From assembly GCA_013399875.1 (NCBI GenBank), contig VXAZ01001670.1, positions 2,296,808 through 2,360,807 on the forward strand: a stretch of 64,000 nt of DNA, read 5' to 3'. The DNA is from Gymnorhina tibicen. Its lineage: Eukaryota > Chordata > Aves > Passeriformes > Artamidae. Under the pieces are notes generated by a model. The model was given only the letters and a program-made list of their open reading frames with translations. It ran no database searches and was not told the DNA's origin. The position numbers and the translations under genes are program-made. Each line of letters starts with the position of its first letter. The first letter of the stretch is position 1. Of the stretch, positions 35,201 through 47,369 are shown piece by piece.

Positions 35201-38200
35201 TCCCTCCACCCTGCCATGGGCTCCTCCAGACATTCCCAGCTCAGCTCATGGGCTTTTAGCTGACTATGCAAATGTCACCCAGCCAGCTGGTGTCTGCCTC
35301 CCAGAAACACATGTTCAAAGGCCCCCTGGACAGCCAGGGGGGAGAGGGGGCAGGTCCCTGTGCCCCAGCCCAGGGGCTGCCCAGAGAAAGTTACTTAGCC
35401 AGGAATTATTCAACAAACAGATGGGAGGAGGAAAGGAAGGACGGGGAACACAGAAAATAAGACTCTGGTGCATCTGTGTCAGTGTGTGTAGGTGTGGGTG
35501 TATGGGTTCCCAGGTGAGTGTGTGGGAAGTGTAAATGTAATCCCTGTATGGGGATGGGTAGTGATGGAAGGGGTGTGTGAGAAAGATGTACAGGAAAGAT
35601 GTTTTCAACAGTTTTGTGGCCTCCTCCTCCTCCTAACGACATCTTCTGCAACACACAAAAGGAGCTCTAACAGAACAGCAATAAAGGAGACACAGCTGTC
35701 AGAGGGCCAAAGAGCACGTCCACCAAAACTGCCTCCCAAGAGCATTACTAAAGCAAGGCAAAGCCTGAAAGGCTCATTTCTTCAAGATCTGTCTTCTCTC
35801 TATCACCTAACATGTGACCACCCACCTAAGATCTCTAGTTCTCCATTGAGGAAGAGTGTGGAGATGCCAAAACTGGACCTGAGGATTTGGGACTGAACCA
35901 AGGAGAGAAGAAAGTAGTAGGGGAGTATTGCCACAGCACCTCACCATGGCTGATGACAGTGTAGGACATACACGCCCAGCCAGAAGGCCATGCATACGCA
36001 GCAGTGCAGCTCACCTGGGTATCTTTGCAGGGCTGTGACACTGTCATTTCCTGAAGTGCTGGCAAGGAACAGGATTAATGTGGTGATGCTTGCTAAATCC
36101 TTGCCATGTATGAAGTGAGAGGAAGGCTTGGAGAGAAAAGGCCAAAGCATCCACAGTTCCTTTTATGGATCGCCTCAGCCAATTAGGGACATCCCCAGCA
36201 GCTCTGCTGCTGCACCCGAAGGCTAATACAACCTTAGTTCCTCAGGCAAAAAGGAAAGGTTGGGTGTCTGCATGTAGTTACACAGAGCTTGGACACTCTC
36301 TCCACCAAGATAAGAAACTCTTTTCCTTTACCTCTTTTAGATGCTCTCCCTCATCTGATTTCAGGTGTCTGGGTATTTACTTCTGAGTACTTACTGACAA
36401 CACCTGAGCAGGGGGATGCCAAGTCACGTTTAGCCTTCTGTCGGCTAAATAAAAATCAGGGTATTGGCTCTTAAAATTCAACAAGATTCTTCCTTGCAAT
36501 TATAACTAGAAGAAGTCAAGGTACCTCTCCCCTACCTAAATTTCTCCTGTCACAACTGCTGCTCTGGCCCTCTGATAAGGACCCCTTGGGCTCCCCGGGA
36601 GAAGGCAGGATGGCAGCTCCAGATGTAGCTGACAGATGATGCTCTTCCTGGCCACAGGCAAGAACTGTGAAATGGTGAGCTGCCAGGAGCAGCTTAAGGA
36701 AGAAATGCAGAGTTTGTGTGCAAGGGAAACCATGAGGTTACAGCACCAATACAGAGCATAGGGGAGCTGCTGGACATTGGAGATGTCTCCTTTGTATCCT
36801 CACAGGTGACAATGAAGCCTGTCCCTGAGCCAAGCCTAATGGTAGAGAAAATGTACATTGCGTGAAATAAACCCAAGAAGTGATGTGCTCCTTTCCACTG
36901 AGCTTAATGGGACACCAACAAAGGTAAACAGAGCTGAGTTTGTTCCCCATAATAGACTAGAAATCTAGGGTAGAGACTGACTATTCAAGGGTGGAATGGA
37001 ATGGACTGTTTCTGCTTGCACCTGTGTTCATCTCATCTGGATTTAGAGTAGGTCCCAGGTTGTCACTGGGTTTTGAAAACACCAAAGTGGAATACATGTG
37101 AATGGAAACTGCCATTTTTTAGGTGTGTGCTTGCTGTGGTTGGGTTTGGCACACAAAATAAAAGCAGTGCTGGGTTTTTTTACTGAAGAAGAAATCTAGG
37201 TTATATTTGCACTACAGCAAGGCTCAACAGAGGCAAAGCTAAGGGAGATCAGAGGGCAGATCAGCAAACTATATGATCATAGAACCAGATCTTGGTTTTC
37301 ATATTCTAGATGACATATCATAGGTCTCAACCACCCCAGAGATTATGATGGAGATATCTGACAGGTTTAGCTCCTTCAGGATCAGGGGCTTGGGTTAAGG
37401 GGAACAAGGCAACCCTGTATTGGATTATGCAGTCCCCAGAGCAGAGACTTATGAGTGCACACTTTGGGCACTGTAAGAGCAGCTGAATGTCCCTGGACAG
37501 TTTGAGGCTGAAAGAGAAGATCTGTTTTACCACCCTGCTGTGGCTTCTCTGGGGCCTTCAACCCAACCTCCATGGTAAGCACAGCAGAAGCACACCATGA
37601 CAAGCTGCCAGGAGCATGAGAGAAATAGGCTGTACCAGCTTAGTCCAAAGGGACATCCAACCCACTATCCTGCTCTAACAGGCAGACTGGGAGCAGCACT
37701 GGCCGCAGCACAAGCACTGTTGCGCACTTTAATATGAAGGAAAGAGAGACTGCATCTGTCTTCTAGGGCCAAACAAGCATCAGCTAAGCACAGCATGAAG
37801 CCAAAAAGGACAGAAGTTACCTGCACTCAGTATGCATCTACGTTTTCCTCACAGTCTTTGACAGGATCTTTTTGTCTTGTACAGCAGTCCTCTCCTGAGC
37901 ATCTCTGCAATATTTTTGTTGCTACATGGCCTTTCCCTGGTAACTCCAGTATCCTGAGATCAAAAGTCACTCACCAAACAGGTCAAGAAGGAAACCACAA
38001 GGCTGCATCCACTCTAGTGAATGTACCAGGGCACAGACTCTAGTACTGGGGCTTTTTGAGCATGGGCAGGCTCCTAGCCTGGTGCTGATGCCTATCAGCT
38101 TGTGCCTTCTCAGGCAGAGCCTGGCTGAAATTTGTGGGGAGCACAGGCAACATTCCATTTCCCAGAAGCAGAACAGAGAAGGCCTTGTTGTGCTGTGGTG

Positions 38201-38495
38201 GGAGAAGTTCGGGACAATTCAGCATAAGCCATATCCTACAGCTTGCATTTGCTTGAATATACTTGTACAGGCATTAACTGCAGAAACCCATCGAAGGATA
38301 CCAAAAGGATCCCATTTCAATGGGAAACTCAGAAACTGCAAAGCAGTGGAGTGCCCTCCGATGTGCAGAGCTGAGCCAGACCCACTGGGCAAGAGCCAGC
38401 ACCCAGGCCCATAAATCCTCAGCCTAACCATACGACCAGAACTCGAGCATCCAGTTTAACACGAACCCAAGGAGCTGTTCTCTCCTTCTGGCTGC
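32240..38495. other. Intergenic, no gene recognised
   Basis: A 10-base C run lies at 32349-32358, and a T/G-rich region with GTGT and GGGT units lies at about 35475-35580. The longest frame is 33033-33578 plus, 181 codons, with no recognisable domain. No transposon could be named. Confidence 0.4.
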
Positions 38496-38499
38496 CAGT

Positions 38500-38960
38500 G
38501 AGCAGTACTGGCTTGGCCTCACAAGCAGCCCCGAGCCGCGGTGGCAGGGAGCCGGCAGCCCTCCCACCACCGAGGGGGGCGCGGGGTTCCCACCAGGCTC
38601 CCCCATTCCGTGGGAAGGCTGCAAGGCAGAGCGAGGAGGGGGAGTGGGCTGTGTCTTATCTCTCCTCTCCCTTTGTATGTACCTCCTGGTACGATTATTA
38701 AACGCAAATTACAAAAGATGTGACCCAAACGATCTTTATTTCTTCTTTCACCGAGCGGTGCCTGCAGGGTCCTGATTCTGAATTCCGTTTCAATTACCGA
38801 TGCCATTTTAACACAAAGCAGCTTCTGTCTGCAATTACCGGCACTGACGGCGGCGCAGAGGCAGCTCCGGTGGCAGAACACAAAGCCTGGCATCTTCCGC
38901 TGTTTAGAAACTTTCATTTGCCGTGATTAAAGGCAACAGACGCGAGAGTCGTCCGTCTGC
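38500..38960. promoter_or_regulatory. Candidate conserved non-coding element G with adjoining CpG-rich patch
   Basis: A CpG-rich patch (38520-38640) leads into an element holding two identical CAATTACCG strings at 38791-38799 and 38832-38840. Also visible are GATTATTAAACGCAAATTAC (38692-38711, homeodomain/POU type), CGTGATTAAAGG near 38922, and GGCACTGACGGCGGCG. Together with element C this is the most convincing regulatory-looking block. No splice sites or frame suggest coding. The CpG-rich patch could be a promoter of an unannotated non-coding RNA. Confidence 0.5.
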
Positions 38961-38964
38961 AGAC

Positions 38965-40940
38965 GCGCACTGTGCGGCACGCTCCTTCCCGGAGCACTCC
39001 CTGAGAAACCAGCCCTCAGCACTCACCTCCACGAATCACTCAGGAGGACTTTAACTGGTGTTCCAGCCGGTATTATGCAGACAAACTGACAGAGTTAACC
39101 CATCGCGCTTCAGCTCAGCAAGGAAACTCTCTGCTTTTACTGCTGGTAAAACCAAGCAGCCTGAGCTGCAGAGCAGAGACACCAGCACAGGCTGAGGCAC
39201 AGGGCGATACAAAGGTGAGTATTTTCCTTTTACACTGACAAGCTAAAGTGCCAGTAAAAAAATTACAAAATACACTCTTCACTCACAGCTGAAATGCAGC
39301 CTCCTGCAAGTACGAGGCTAGAAGTTCTACATATATTACTGCTGCAAATTAACTCAGGGAGAGATGGTGAGGAATCCCAGAGCCAAACGAAACCAGTAAT
39401 AGGAAATATGCACATCTGCCAGAGTTGGCAATTACCTAAGACAAGAGGGGCTGGCACCTGAAATCCATTGGGCATGGACCCCACTTTGCATCTTGTTGAA
39501 CAACTCAGCACCACCTGTACAGTATCTTCTGATTCTCAAGCAAAATTCACAGCCAACTGCAGTTTGACAGCTAAAGTCAGACACAATGGAATTCAAAGAG
39601 TACATTTCTGCACAGCAGCTGCACGTCGCTCCCTGCGGCTGGATCTGAAAGCCCCTGTTCTGCCTCAAGCTGGGCACTGCCTGCATGCTGACCCATTGAC
39701 AGCCACACACACACCCCCCAGATCACCCGAGCCCATGGAGAGGCAGGCAGACACCACCTCTCCTTTGCCCCATCATCCAGGTTAAGTTTTGCTTCTGTTT
39801 CTTCACTATATGCAGCTGTGCCTCTTTGTCCTTCAGCCTTCTTCACAAGCTCACCTGGCCTGTGCATGAGCATCAAGCTTATTATCTTCTAGATCCTTTC
39901 CTTTCTTTCTGACCAGCCTCCCCCAATGACGCCTGCTTTGTGACCCCTCACTCCCTTTCTCCACACCATCCATAATGTACCAAGAGTTTTCCATATGCTC
40001 TTTAATGCCACTGCTCTCAATGGGGCTTCCAAAGACACAGGAAGAAGCCAATTGCAGGTGCTGATGGCTGGTGAGAGGTGCTGTTCACATTTATTTTGTT
40101 ACCCACTTTGCCCTTGCCTGTTCCTTGGCAGGTGGTCTGTTTTTCTCAGGTGGTGATTTACTTCTCCCTCCTGTAAGTTCGTTCGAGCACAGCAGCAACA
40201 CAATGTGCAGTGTGAGTGCACAGCCAGGGTGATGCTGTTTCCCAGGGAAGGCCATGCCATGGATCAGCAGTAGGGAGTAGGTGTCTGAGGTGCTTAAGCT
40301 GGGTTGGTGCAGATACGGAACACGAACCACGGAGGCCCTGCTCTCAGAGGTGACATGGTGCTCAGCCAGAGCTGCCAGCCCAGGAACAGAGAGACCCTCA
40401 GGAATCATCCTTCCCTTTAAAACCCTCCCAAAGCTTGCATGGATGGAACAAGTCTTGAAATTCTTGGCATCAAATATGACTAAATAGGTGGTGTGTAGGT
40501 CAGGCAGGTCGTTTGCACCCCTTTATGGCACAACTCCCATTTTCCAACAAGTCCCTGGGGCCCCTGGGGCTGCACGGCCCCATGGGGAGTGAATCAGAGA
40601 CACTAAATCCCACAACCAAAAGATAGCACTGGAAAAGTTTCTGCCCCGGTGGTGGCAGTGCCCAATTCCCACTGGACTTCCCAATCCCATGCTGTATCGG
40701 GACAGCCCATTTCACAAGGGCCCAGCCAAGCTGCTGTCCCCAGAAGGCGGCAGAGGGTGAAGAGAGGGCAATTTACTGCCCTGGTTATTGAGTGGTGTGT
40801 GAGTCGTTTGTCACACTGAGCCCTGGCACCTTGTTCTACCTGTGTTGTGTGTGTTTTATTGGTGTTGAGCAGAGGGAGGCTGGAGCAGAGGGGAGTCTGG
40901 GAGGAAAGGCACTCAAGTGAAAAATGAACCAAGCCAAACA
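38965..40940. other. Intergenic, no gene recognised
   Basis: Frames up to 105 codons, unrecognised. No named repeat. CpGs just right of 38960 suggest element G may run on to about 39000. Confidence 0.4.
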
Positions 40941-40945
40941 GGATT

Positions 40946-40971
40946 GAGAGAGAGAGAGAGAGAGAGAGAGA
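40946..40971 (+). repeat. (GA)13 microsatellite
   Basis: An uninterrupted GA dinucleotide run of 26 bases. Confidence 0.95.
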
Positions 40972-40974
40972 TGC

Positions 40975-41575
40975 AGGGGAAGGGGGTGAAAGGGGCCATA
41001 TTATAAAACACAAGACAAATGTGCCCACTGGCAGCAGGGTTAGGGAGAGAGGGAGTGGGAAGAAATGAGGGGGAGCAGGGGAGGAAAAAGAAAGAGAGAA
41101 TAAAGACACTGCCTTGTGGCCAGCACTGTCCTAGCGGGATCAGGGATGCACATGTAGTCAGAAAAATAATCCTCAGTTTAACAAAGCAAGAAGAGGGAGT
41201 GGGAATGGAGGAAAGCTACAGATCCAAACAGAAAGTGCCCTGGGGTGTCCAATCTGCTGGGTTAAAAAAAAAAAAAAATTTGCTTCTTCCCCCTCCTTTC
41301 TCCACTAGGGAGCTGGCTCCTTCCCTGTCCCCCCAGCCACCATCACCAAAAGGAATGGGACCGCGGAAAGAGCAGAAGGTCTGTTTAGAATTTCACATCC
41401 CTTCTATCCTGCTCCCTCAGTGCTAAACTTTCAAGACAAAAATCATAAAACGAGATGCTTTGTTGGTGAGGCAGATTTGGAGATCTTCCTGTTAGGAACA
41501 AGAAAGGGAAGAGAGAGACAGAGAGTGAGACAGAGCGATAACTAGATGGAGGGCTGGCTTTGTGCTTGCAACAAG
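40975..41575. other. Intergenic; poly-A run
   Basis: Purine-rich sequence with a run of 15 A at 41264-41278. No retroposon body or target duplication is visible around it, so I do not call it a processed pseudogene tail. The 168-codon minus-strand frame at 40603-41109 reads through the complement of purine-rich sequence and the GA repeat. Confidence 0.5.
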
Positions 41576-41579
41576 CCAC

Positions 41580-41905
41580 TAAAGGTGCATTTTTAATTAA
41601 ATTTATACAAAATGTGTCAGTTTTATCTCTATGTTTCAAACCCGACTCTTTTCTATCAAAGTAAAGTATTGATCTTCACTGCCCCGAAGCTACCTGACTG
41701 AATTAAACAGAATAAATAGAAGAAGGACTGAAAGGGCTTAGAAACAACTGCAGAGGCGAATGTTTAATGGCTCCACAGTCATTTGCTGCAATTAAAAAAC
41801 AAAACCGTTTAGAGGGGCTGTTAACACCTTGAAGTCTGAAAATCCTCACTTCAAAAAAGCCCCAAAACAGCTTCCAGGCAAAACATTTTAATTGCCATAA
41901 ATACT
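41580..41905. promoter_or_regulatory. Candidate conserved non-coding element H
   Basis: AT-rich cores with little repeat character: TTTTTAATTAAATTT near 41591, ATCAAAG (TCF/LEF type) at 41655-41661, GCAATTAAAAAAC near 41789, GAATTAAACAGAATAAATAG near 41700, and AACCGTTTAGAGG. A few CpGs are retained. No coding frame. Confidence 0.4.
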
Positions 41906-41909
41906 TCCA

Positions 41910-42420
41910 ATGCCAGCCATCACTGGTGCATGTGCACGTTATACTGATAGACAAACAGATCCCTGGGCCCAACAAGACAGAACCTGCTCAGCTGGTGAGA
42001 TACAGGTATGCTCTATATGGCATAGGGACACCACCACCCAAGGAAAGGCCTGTATCCAGTATGACACGGATATATGTCCACTTTATGTAAACAAAAAACC
42101 TGTTTATCTGACAAGGATGGGTGTTTTAGACCCCCACAACTATTCCAGGTAAGTTTGTGTAATGTGACGTTGCCTTTACTGAACAATATTCTCCAAACTC
42201 TATACTCAATTGCATGTCATGCAAGTCATAGGCATCTTAACAGAGCTCTCTCTCTGCCTGTTTTATGTCACAAGAAGCTGTCACAGACAGTGCCACAAGC
42301 AGTCCCACTTGATTAAGAACTATGTTGGGGCTGGGATACCCTCTGACAAGAGCCCACAGGCCCTGGAACAGGCAGGGCCCATAGTTTTGTTAAAGGCTCT
42401 TGACCACCATGTGACTTAAG
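41910..42420. other. Intergenic, no gene recognised
   Basis: Short frames only. Nothing recognisable. Confidence 0.4.
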
Positions 42421-42421
42421 A

Positions 42422-42461
42422 AACCAACCAACCAACCAACCAACCAACCAACCAACCAACC
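42422..42461 (+). repeat. (AACC)10 microsatellite
   Basis: Ten uninterrupted AACC tetranucleotides (GGTT on the minus strand). On the minus strand this produces a repeated VGWLVGWL frame, which is an artefact. Confidence 0.95.
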
Positions 42462-42464
42462 CCA

Positions 42465-42980
42465 CTGCATTTGCTTGGTTAATCTTAAGGCAGTGTGCTA
42501 CTGTGTGACTTACCAAAGCCTTTCTGAATGGCCTGTGCATCTCTCAGCATGGAGATTTTCCATCCCTACTTTGTAGTCATCTTCTGCTGAACTCAGCAGA
42601 AGAACTCTCCCTGTAGAGAGAGACATCAGCAGGCTGAAGAGCCCTATTGGCTTCAGACTTCCAGAGTTTGCACTGGAAAATAGTTGGGCTCATTCACAAC
42701 TCATCCCTTTCCCTGGCTATTTCTGACATAAGCGGAGCAGCCTTATGAAACCAGTTTTTGCAGGACATGATTACAGTTTCCTATCTTAGCAGGCATACTA
42801 TCAGGTGGGAAGTGTGCTGTGCTGTTCCTGGGGAAGATGTTTTGTATAGAGACTATAAAGATTTACTTGGTGTTTATGAAAATCTGGAAGGAGATCTGTA
42901 GCCTGAAACCAGCTCTTGGCTGAAAATCAAAATAAACAAATATATTGGCCTTGTGCATAATTTCAGTCAGTAATGTAGCT
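42465..42980. other. Intergenic, no gene recognised
   Basis: Nothing recognisable. Confidence 0.4.
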
Positions 42981-42984
42981 GTGA

Positions 42985-43115
42985 AACGGGATGGATGCTC
43001 AGAGGGGCTGAATTCGCTTCCTAGCTGTGTCACAGTCTCACTCTGGGACCCTGGAGAACTTGAATTATCAGTCTTACAGTTCTGGTTCCTCTGTATGAAA
43101 TGAAGAGCATCCAAT
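42985..43115 (+). repeat. Possible MIR-like SINE remnant
   Basis: The order 'GCTTCCTAGCTGTGTCACAG', 'TGGGACCCTGGAGAACTTGA', 'CAGTTCTGGTTCCTCTGTATGAAATGAAG' follows the MIR core and tail ('ACTAGCTGTGTGACCTTGGGCAAGT...CTCAGTTTCCTCATCTGTAAAATGAGG'). The divergence is large, so the family call is tentative. Confidence 0.4.
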
Positions 43116-43119
43116 CCCC

Positions 43120-45115
43120 TACGTGCAGGGACACACAAGTCTTGGGGACTATGGGTTTGAAAGCTATAGAAGTGAGTATCTCTGAGGGCATAGAGCAATA
43201 CAGAGAGGCAATACTAGAGGGGCTTTAAAGGAACTAGCTCAGATCCTAAAGAAGAGGATTTACAGCACTCAGCAGGGCAAGTCTAGGCTGCTTCTCATCC
43301 CTCTGGGTTAGATGGGGTTTGCTATCTGGACTAGCAGTGAATGAGCTCTGGTACAGCTACCATAGCCTGAACTATTACTGCCCATTTATTTGTGAAGTTG
43401 ATTCACCAAGCCTACAGCCATCTGTACATACAACCTCGCAGGCCACAGGGAGCCACAAGCTTAGCTCAAATTTGGCTTTGGAACTCCAGGCACGGAGAAG
43501 GTTTCCTGACTTGGATCAAATTCTTTGGCAATTTCCCAAGGCATTTTCCTGGCTTTGTGAGTAGTTCTGCTGATCAGGGTAATGATCAGAGCAAGACTTC
43601 AGTCTATCACATGGACTGCAAGTCCATCTCTTTCGGCTGATTCAAAATGTCCCACAACACCAAAAACAGTGTCCCTCATCATTTCAGGGCCAAAAACCAA
43701 CCTGAGAATTTTCCTTCCTTGGGTCCAAAAGAGGAATGATTTTTGCTGGAGGAGCAGGGTCAGATAATAAAAGATGATCAGTTACTAGTATGTTAGTTTA
43801 GACAAGAGAATCCTGCATTTTCTCATCTTTCAAACATTTCGTTCAACATTAAGAAATGATGAAGAGATTTTCTGTAAACAGCAGGATATTTCACATGGAA
43901 GCAACAGCATAAATGTCACCATACACAATTCTTGCCTGTGATTGCTAGAGAAGAACATCTTTTAAAGGATCTGTGAAGCCATATACATGGGTTTGTACTG
44001 TGGCAGTTCCATCCCCAATATCTGAACTGCAGGTTAATGTTCATCCCAGTCAGCTGCAATACTCACAAGCAACAGAAACACAGGGACAGAAGCCAGCATG
44101 GCTCTGCTTGACAGGATTTCAGAGCTATACTCTCACTTCAGCATCAGGAAGTTCTGCCCTATACCCTTCCTGGGCCCACAGCCTCTCGGGTGAAGCAGCC
44201 CTACAAATCTGAGCCAGTTGCCATATTCTGTAGCAGAGAGTACATACGCATTCAGTCAACCTACAACTTGTGCATCTGAAATGAAGCGTTTGAGAGCCAA
44301 AGAATTGGCCTGTTTAGTGCCAAGCTTGAATACTCCTGCTGCTTATGGCCAAGCTCCTGCTGCTGCACTTCAGAGCATTTTGGTTTGTTACGGACCTCTG
44401 ATTAACACTTTCTAAGCATTTCAGCCCACATTCCAGTCACTTTGCAGATTGCAACGAATGCAGATTTGAGTTTATGGGTTCATAAAAGTGTGAATTAGCA
44501 CAACAATTTTCTCCCAGCCTGTTTGCACAGCCCTTTCTTGAGTGACCTGTCCCTACAGACAACACAAATATTTCAGCTCAAGCAAACTGCCCAGTGAGGC
44601 ATTTTTAAGAGACTAGAATCAGATTGGTGGCCCCAGGAAGCAATGCCTGTGGGAGCACAAAGCAGGAGCATCACTGTGAAGACCAGCACTTGCATCTTCT
44701 GGCAGCACTATAAAGCACTGAGAAACAAACTCCTCTAGCCCCTGTAGGAACTGCAGTGATCCCAGCAGCCCTGGCCACTCATACAGGCCACTCACACAGG
44801 CTCTGAGCCTGGCATTGCTAATGCCACCCACACTAAACAGAGAGAGGTGAACAGGCCTCCCTTGTCTTGCACTGGTGCAGTGTAGTCATACAGCCCTGCA
44901 TCAGTACACTAGACCAGTCACAGAGACCCCAAAATAAGAACCTCACAGTGACCCAGTGCTGTGTTTCTTCTCACAGCACACGTGCCTTAATCTCTTCCAG
45001 CCTCTATTCTGACATCCCATATCTTTGGGCTGTGGAAAACACTGTCACCCAGTAATCTGCCCCTTTTCCTGCTCCCTCCATATCACTGGTGTGATCAGTC
45101 CTATCTCTGCATGGA
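43120..45115. other. Intergenic, no gene recognised
   Basis: A 13-bp imperfect tandem copy (CACTCATACAGGC / CACTCACACAGGC) lies at about 44775-44801. Otherwise nothing is recognisable. Confidence 0.4.
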
Positions 45116-45119
45116 GGAG

Positions 45120-45345
45120 GGGCTGGCTCACCAAATTTCTTTAATTAAAAGAAAAAGGATCAGGTTTCTTTCAGATAAGCAGGCAGGATTAAAATAGACA
45201 GAAAGAATAGACAAGGGGCAGCTGTCAGCACTCCAGCTGATCCAGTGTGATTATTAATAACGATAAGCAGGAGAAGAGGGCTAATAAAAGGATAATGAAG
45301 TGGTCCTGAAAGTGACAGGAGATGGAGCCTGATAAGACGGCCCAT
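45120..45345. promoter_or_regulatory. Candidate conserved non-coding element I
   Basis: Contains TTTAATTAAAAG near 45140, GATTATTAATAACGATAAGC (45248-45267, homeodomain plus GATAAG) and further GATAA cores near 45290 and 45331. Flanks are unremarkable. Confidence 0.4.
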
Positions 45346-45349
45346 GGCC

Positions 45350-46385
45350 TGGAGCTGTTCTGGCCCCAGTGAGGTCTGTGCAGAGCAGCCTGCTGGGACA
45401 GATGCAAGTAGCAGGCCACTAGGAGGAAATGTTTCATATCCCCAGGGATCATGGCAGAGAGATTAGTGGGCTCAGGAGCTCTGGATGTCCATGCCACACA
45501 GCATTCGTGACTGAATCAATCAGGATGCTTCCTAGGCTGTGACTGCCAGGACTGCAGGTCATCCCCCTGGATAAAGCATGGCCCTGAGAGGACTGGTCTC
45601 AGCAGGGAAGCCAGTTGTGGATCCCTTGTGTTGCCCTGCCTTGGCCCTCACTCAGCACAGCACCATCCCTGCACAGCCCAGGACTGGGGCACCACATTTC
45701 AAAAGGGAGCACAAGTGGAGAAGCTGCAAGGAGCAGCTGCTGGGAGAGCACAGAAGCAGCGTGGGGCATCTCTGCCCTGCCTGGGGATCACCCACCACTC
45801 CAGTTTCTCCTGGCTCTGTCAGCTGTCCAGGCCATGAAAGTGTCCCGTATCTCAGGCAGTTGTCCAAAAAGGTGGGAGATGTGGCTGCAGAAAGAGCAGG
45901 CTGGAGGGTTGGCTCTGGGTGCCCTTTCCTGAGGGAAAGCTCACAGGCAGATCGTGAAGCATAGGCAAAGTTTACCACAGCACTCTGTGCTAGTGGTCTG
46001 GGTCAGTCAAGGGGAAATAAGGTGTGAAAAGTTATTTCCCAGAAGCCATTAAACAGAGAATGAAATCCCATCTAACACCAAATACAGTGTCTGTCCTCTC
46101 TCTCAAGGAGAAGACCAGATCATCTGTAAGGATGCAGTGGGAAAGAAGGAGAGGAAAACTGAAGACTCAGAACCTCATAGCAAGACACAGGACAAATCAG
46201 GTGGCTGGAAAAGGGAGGTCTTGGTCAGGGAATGCTGTGGGAGGAATTTAGGCTGTTGGGGACAAACTGGATTAGCTTCCATTCAAACTGGTCTCTCTTA
46301 TATCCAAACATCCCCTTCTCCCTCCCCAAGCTTAGAGCCCGTCTCCTTCAGAGGCAGAAATACTGTGACCTGGGCTGTGACACTG
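45350..46385. other. Intergenic, no gene recognised
   Basis: Overlapping frames up to 141 codons in several registers. None is recognisable. Confidence 0.4.
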
Positions 46386-46389
46386 CACA

Positions 46390-46720
46390 AGCCAGCCGGC
46401 AGGCAGGCAGCTGGGTGTGTGTTCCAGCGGAGCAGCCACAGGCAGCAGCACTGCGCAAGGCCCGGAGAGGAGCTGGGAATACAGGCTCTGGCTCGCGCTG
46501 CCTGGCACTCGGCTCTCGCCACTCCGGGTCACCGCGGCAGATGCTGGGAGCATATGCCATGAATTAATTCCACTTTCCCTGAGATGCTTTGCAGAGAGGA
46601 ACGGCAGTGCCTTTCCAACTTATTAACATAGGAGCTCCCCCCCACCTCCAATCACTTTGTCACACTTAATAAAACAGCCAGCCAGAGTCTCTTTAAGAGG
46701 TTCTTTAATGGAAAGCTGCT
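46390..46720. promoter_or_regulatory. Candidate conserved element J with CpG-enriched core
   Basis: A CpG-enriched core (about 46400-46545, including GGCTCGCGCTGCC and GGGTCACCGCGGC) is followed by GAATTAATTCC (a palindrome, 46561-46571), CAACTTATTAACATAGG and ACACTTAATAAAACAGCC. It may be an enhancer or a small unannotated promoter about 3 kb downstream of the IFT43 gene end. Confidence 0.4.
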
Positions 46721-46724
46721 GGGT

Positions 46725-47225
46725 CTGGTTTTTTTTCAGCTTTTATTTCCTCCATTTTTTTCCAGTGTTGCCTAGGCTGTCTCAGCCCCAGTATTCCCCC
46801 ATCACTGACAAACTGCACTCTAGTAAGGCATCTCAACCAAGAAAGTCTATAAATATCATATGTATTATTACAAGCAAAACCAGAGTTTTCTAAAACTGAC
46901 AGGACCTAGATTTAATTTTTCCTTTATGCAGTTCTTTTACTTCATCTGTGATGAGGCTCACCATTTGCCCAGTATTGCTCTATTGAGCTCTGAGTCTGCC
47001 AGAAGCGATCTGCAGGTAGATATTTACACCCATCCAGAATCCCAGCAAGTCCCTGGGCAGACACCTCATGCCAGCTCACTGAGCTAAACATGCTGTTGAC
47101 ACACACACTTTTGACAGGTTTGCAGCTCTTCCTCAGCAATGTAAGTACAGAGCAGAACAAAGACCAAGCAAGACTCTCTACACTGAATTGCCATCTTTGA
47201 ATTGAAGATGGAAAACACTTGCCAG
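46725..47225. other. Intergenic, no gene recognised
   Basis: Nothing recognisable. Confidence 0.4.
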
Positions 47226-47229
47226 GTAC

Positions 47230-47365
47230 ACATGAAAGCCACGTTTGAATTGGGAACTGGAGGTTCTGAATTTCTAACCCTGATTCTGCCAAAGATTTGT
47301 TACGCAGCCCTAAGCACACCACTGCACCTTGCATTATCCCTCTGCAATACAGGGTCTGTGGAGAC
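47230..47365 (+). repeat. Possible MIR-like SINE remnant
   Basis: 'AACCCTGATTCTGCCAAAGATTTGTTACGCAGCCC', then 'AAGCACACCACTGCACCTTGCATTATCCCTCTGCAATACAGG', parallels the MIR core ('ATCCTGGCTCTGCCACTNATTTGCTGTGTGACCC...AAGTCACTTCACCTCTCTGTGCCTCAGTTTCCCCATCTGTAAAATGGG'). It is ancient and the limits are approximate. Confidence 0.45.
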
Positions 47366-47369
47366 CAGC

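Noticed and set aside
40603..41109. 168-codon minus-strand frame rich in Leu/Ser/Pro
   Set aside because: It is the complement of purine-rich sequence and the (GA)13 repeat.
41264..41278. Poly-A run as a processed-pseudogene or retroposon tail
   Set aside because: No recognisable gene-like or LINE sequence upstream and no target-site duplication.
42313..42540. Minus-strand frame with repeated VGWL units
   Set aside because: It is the (AACC)10 microsatellite in translation.
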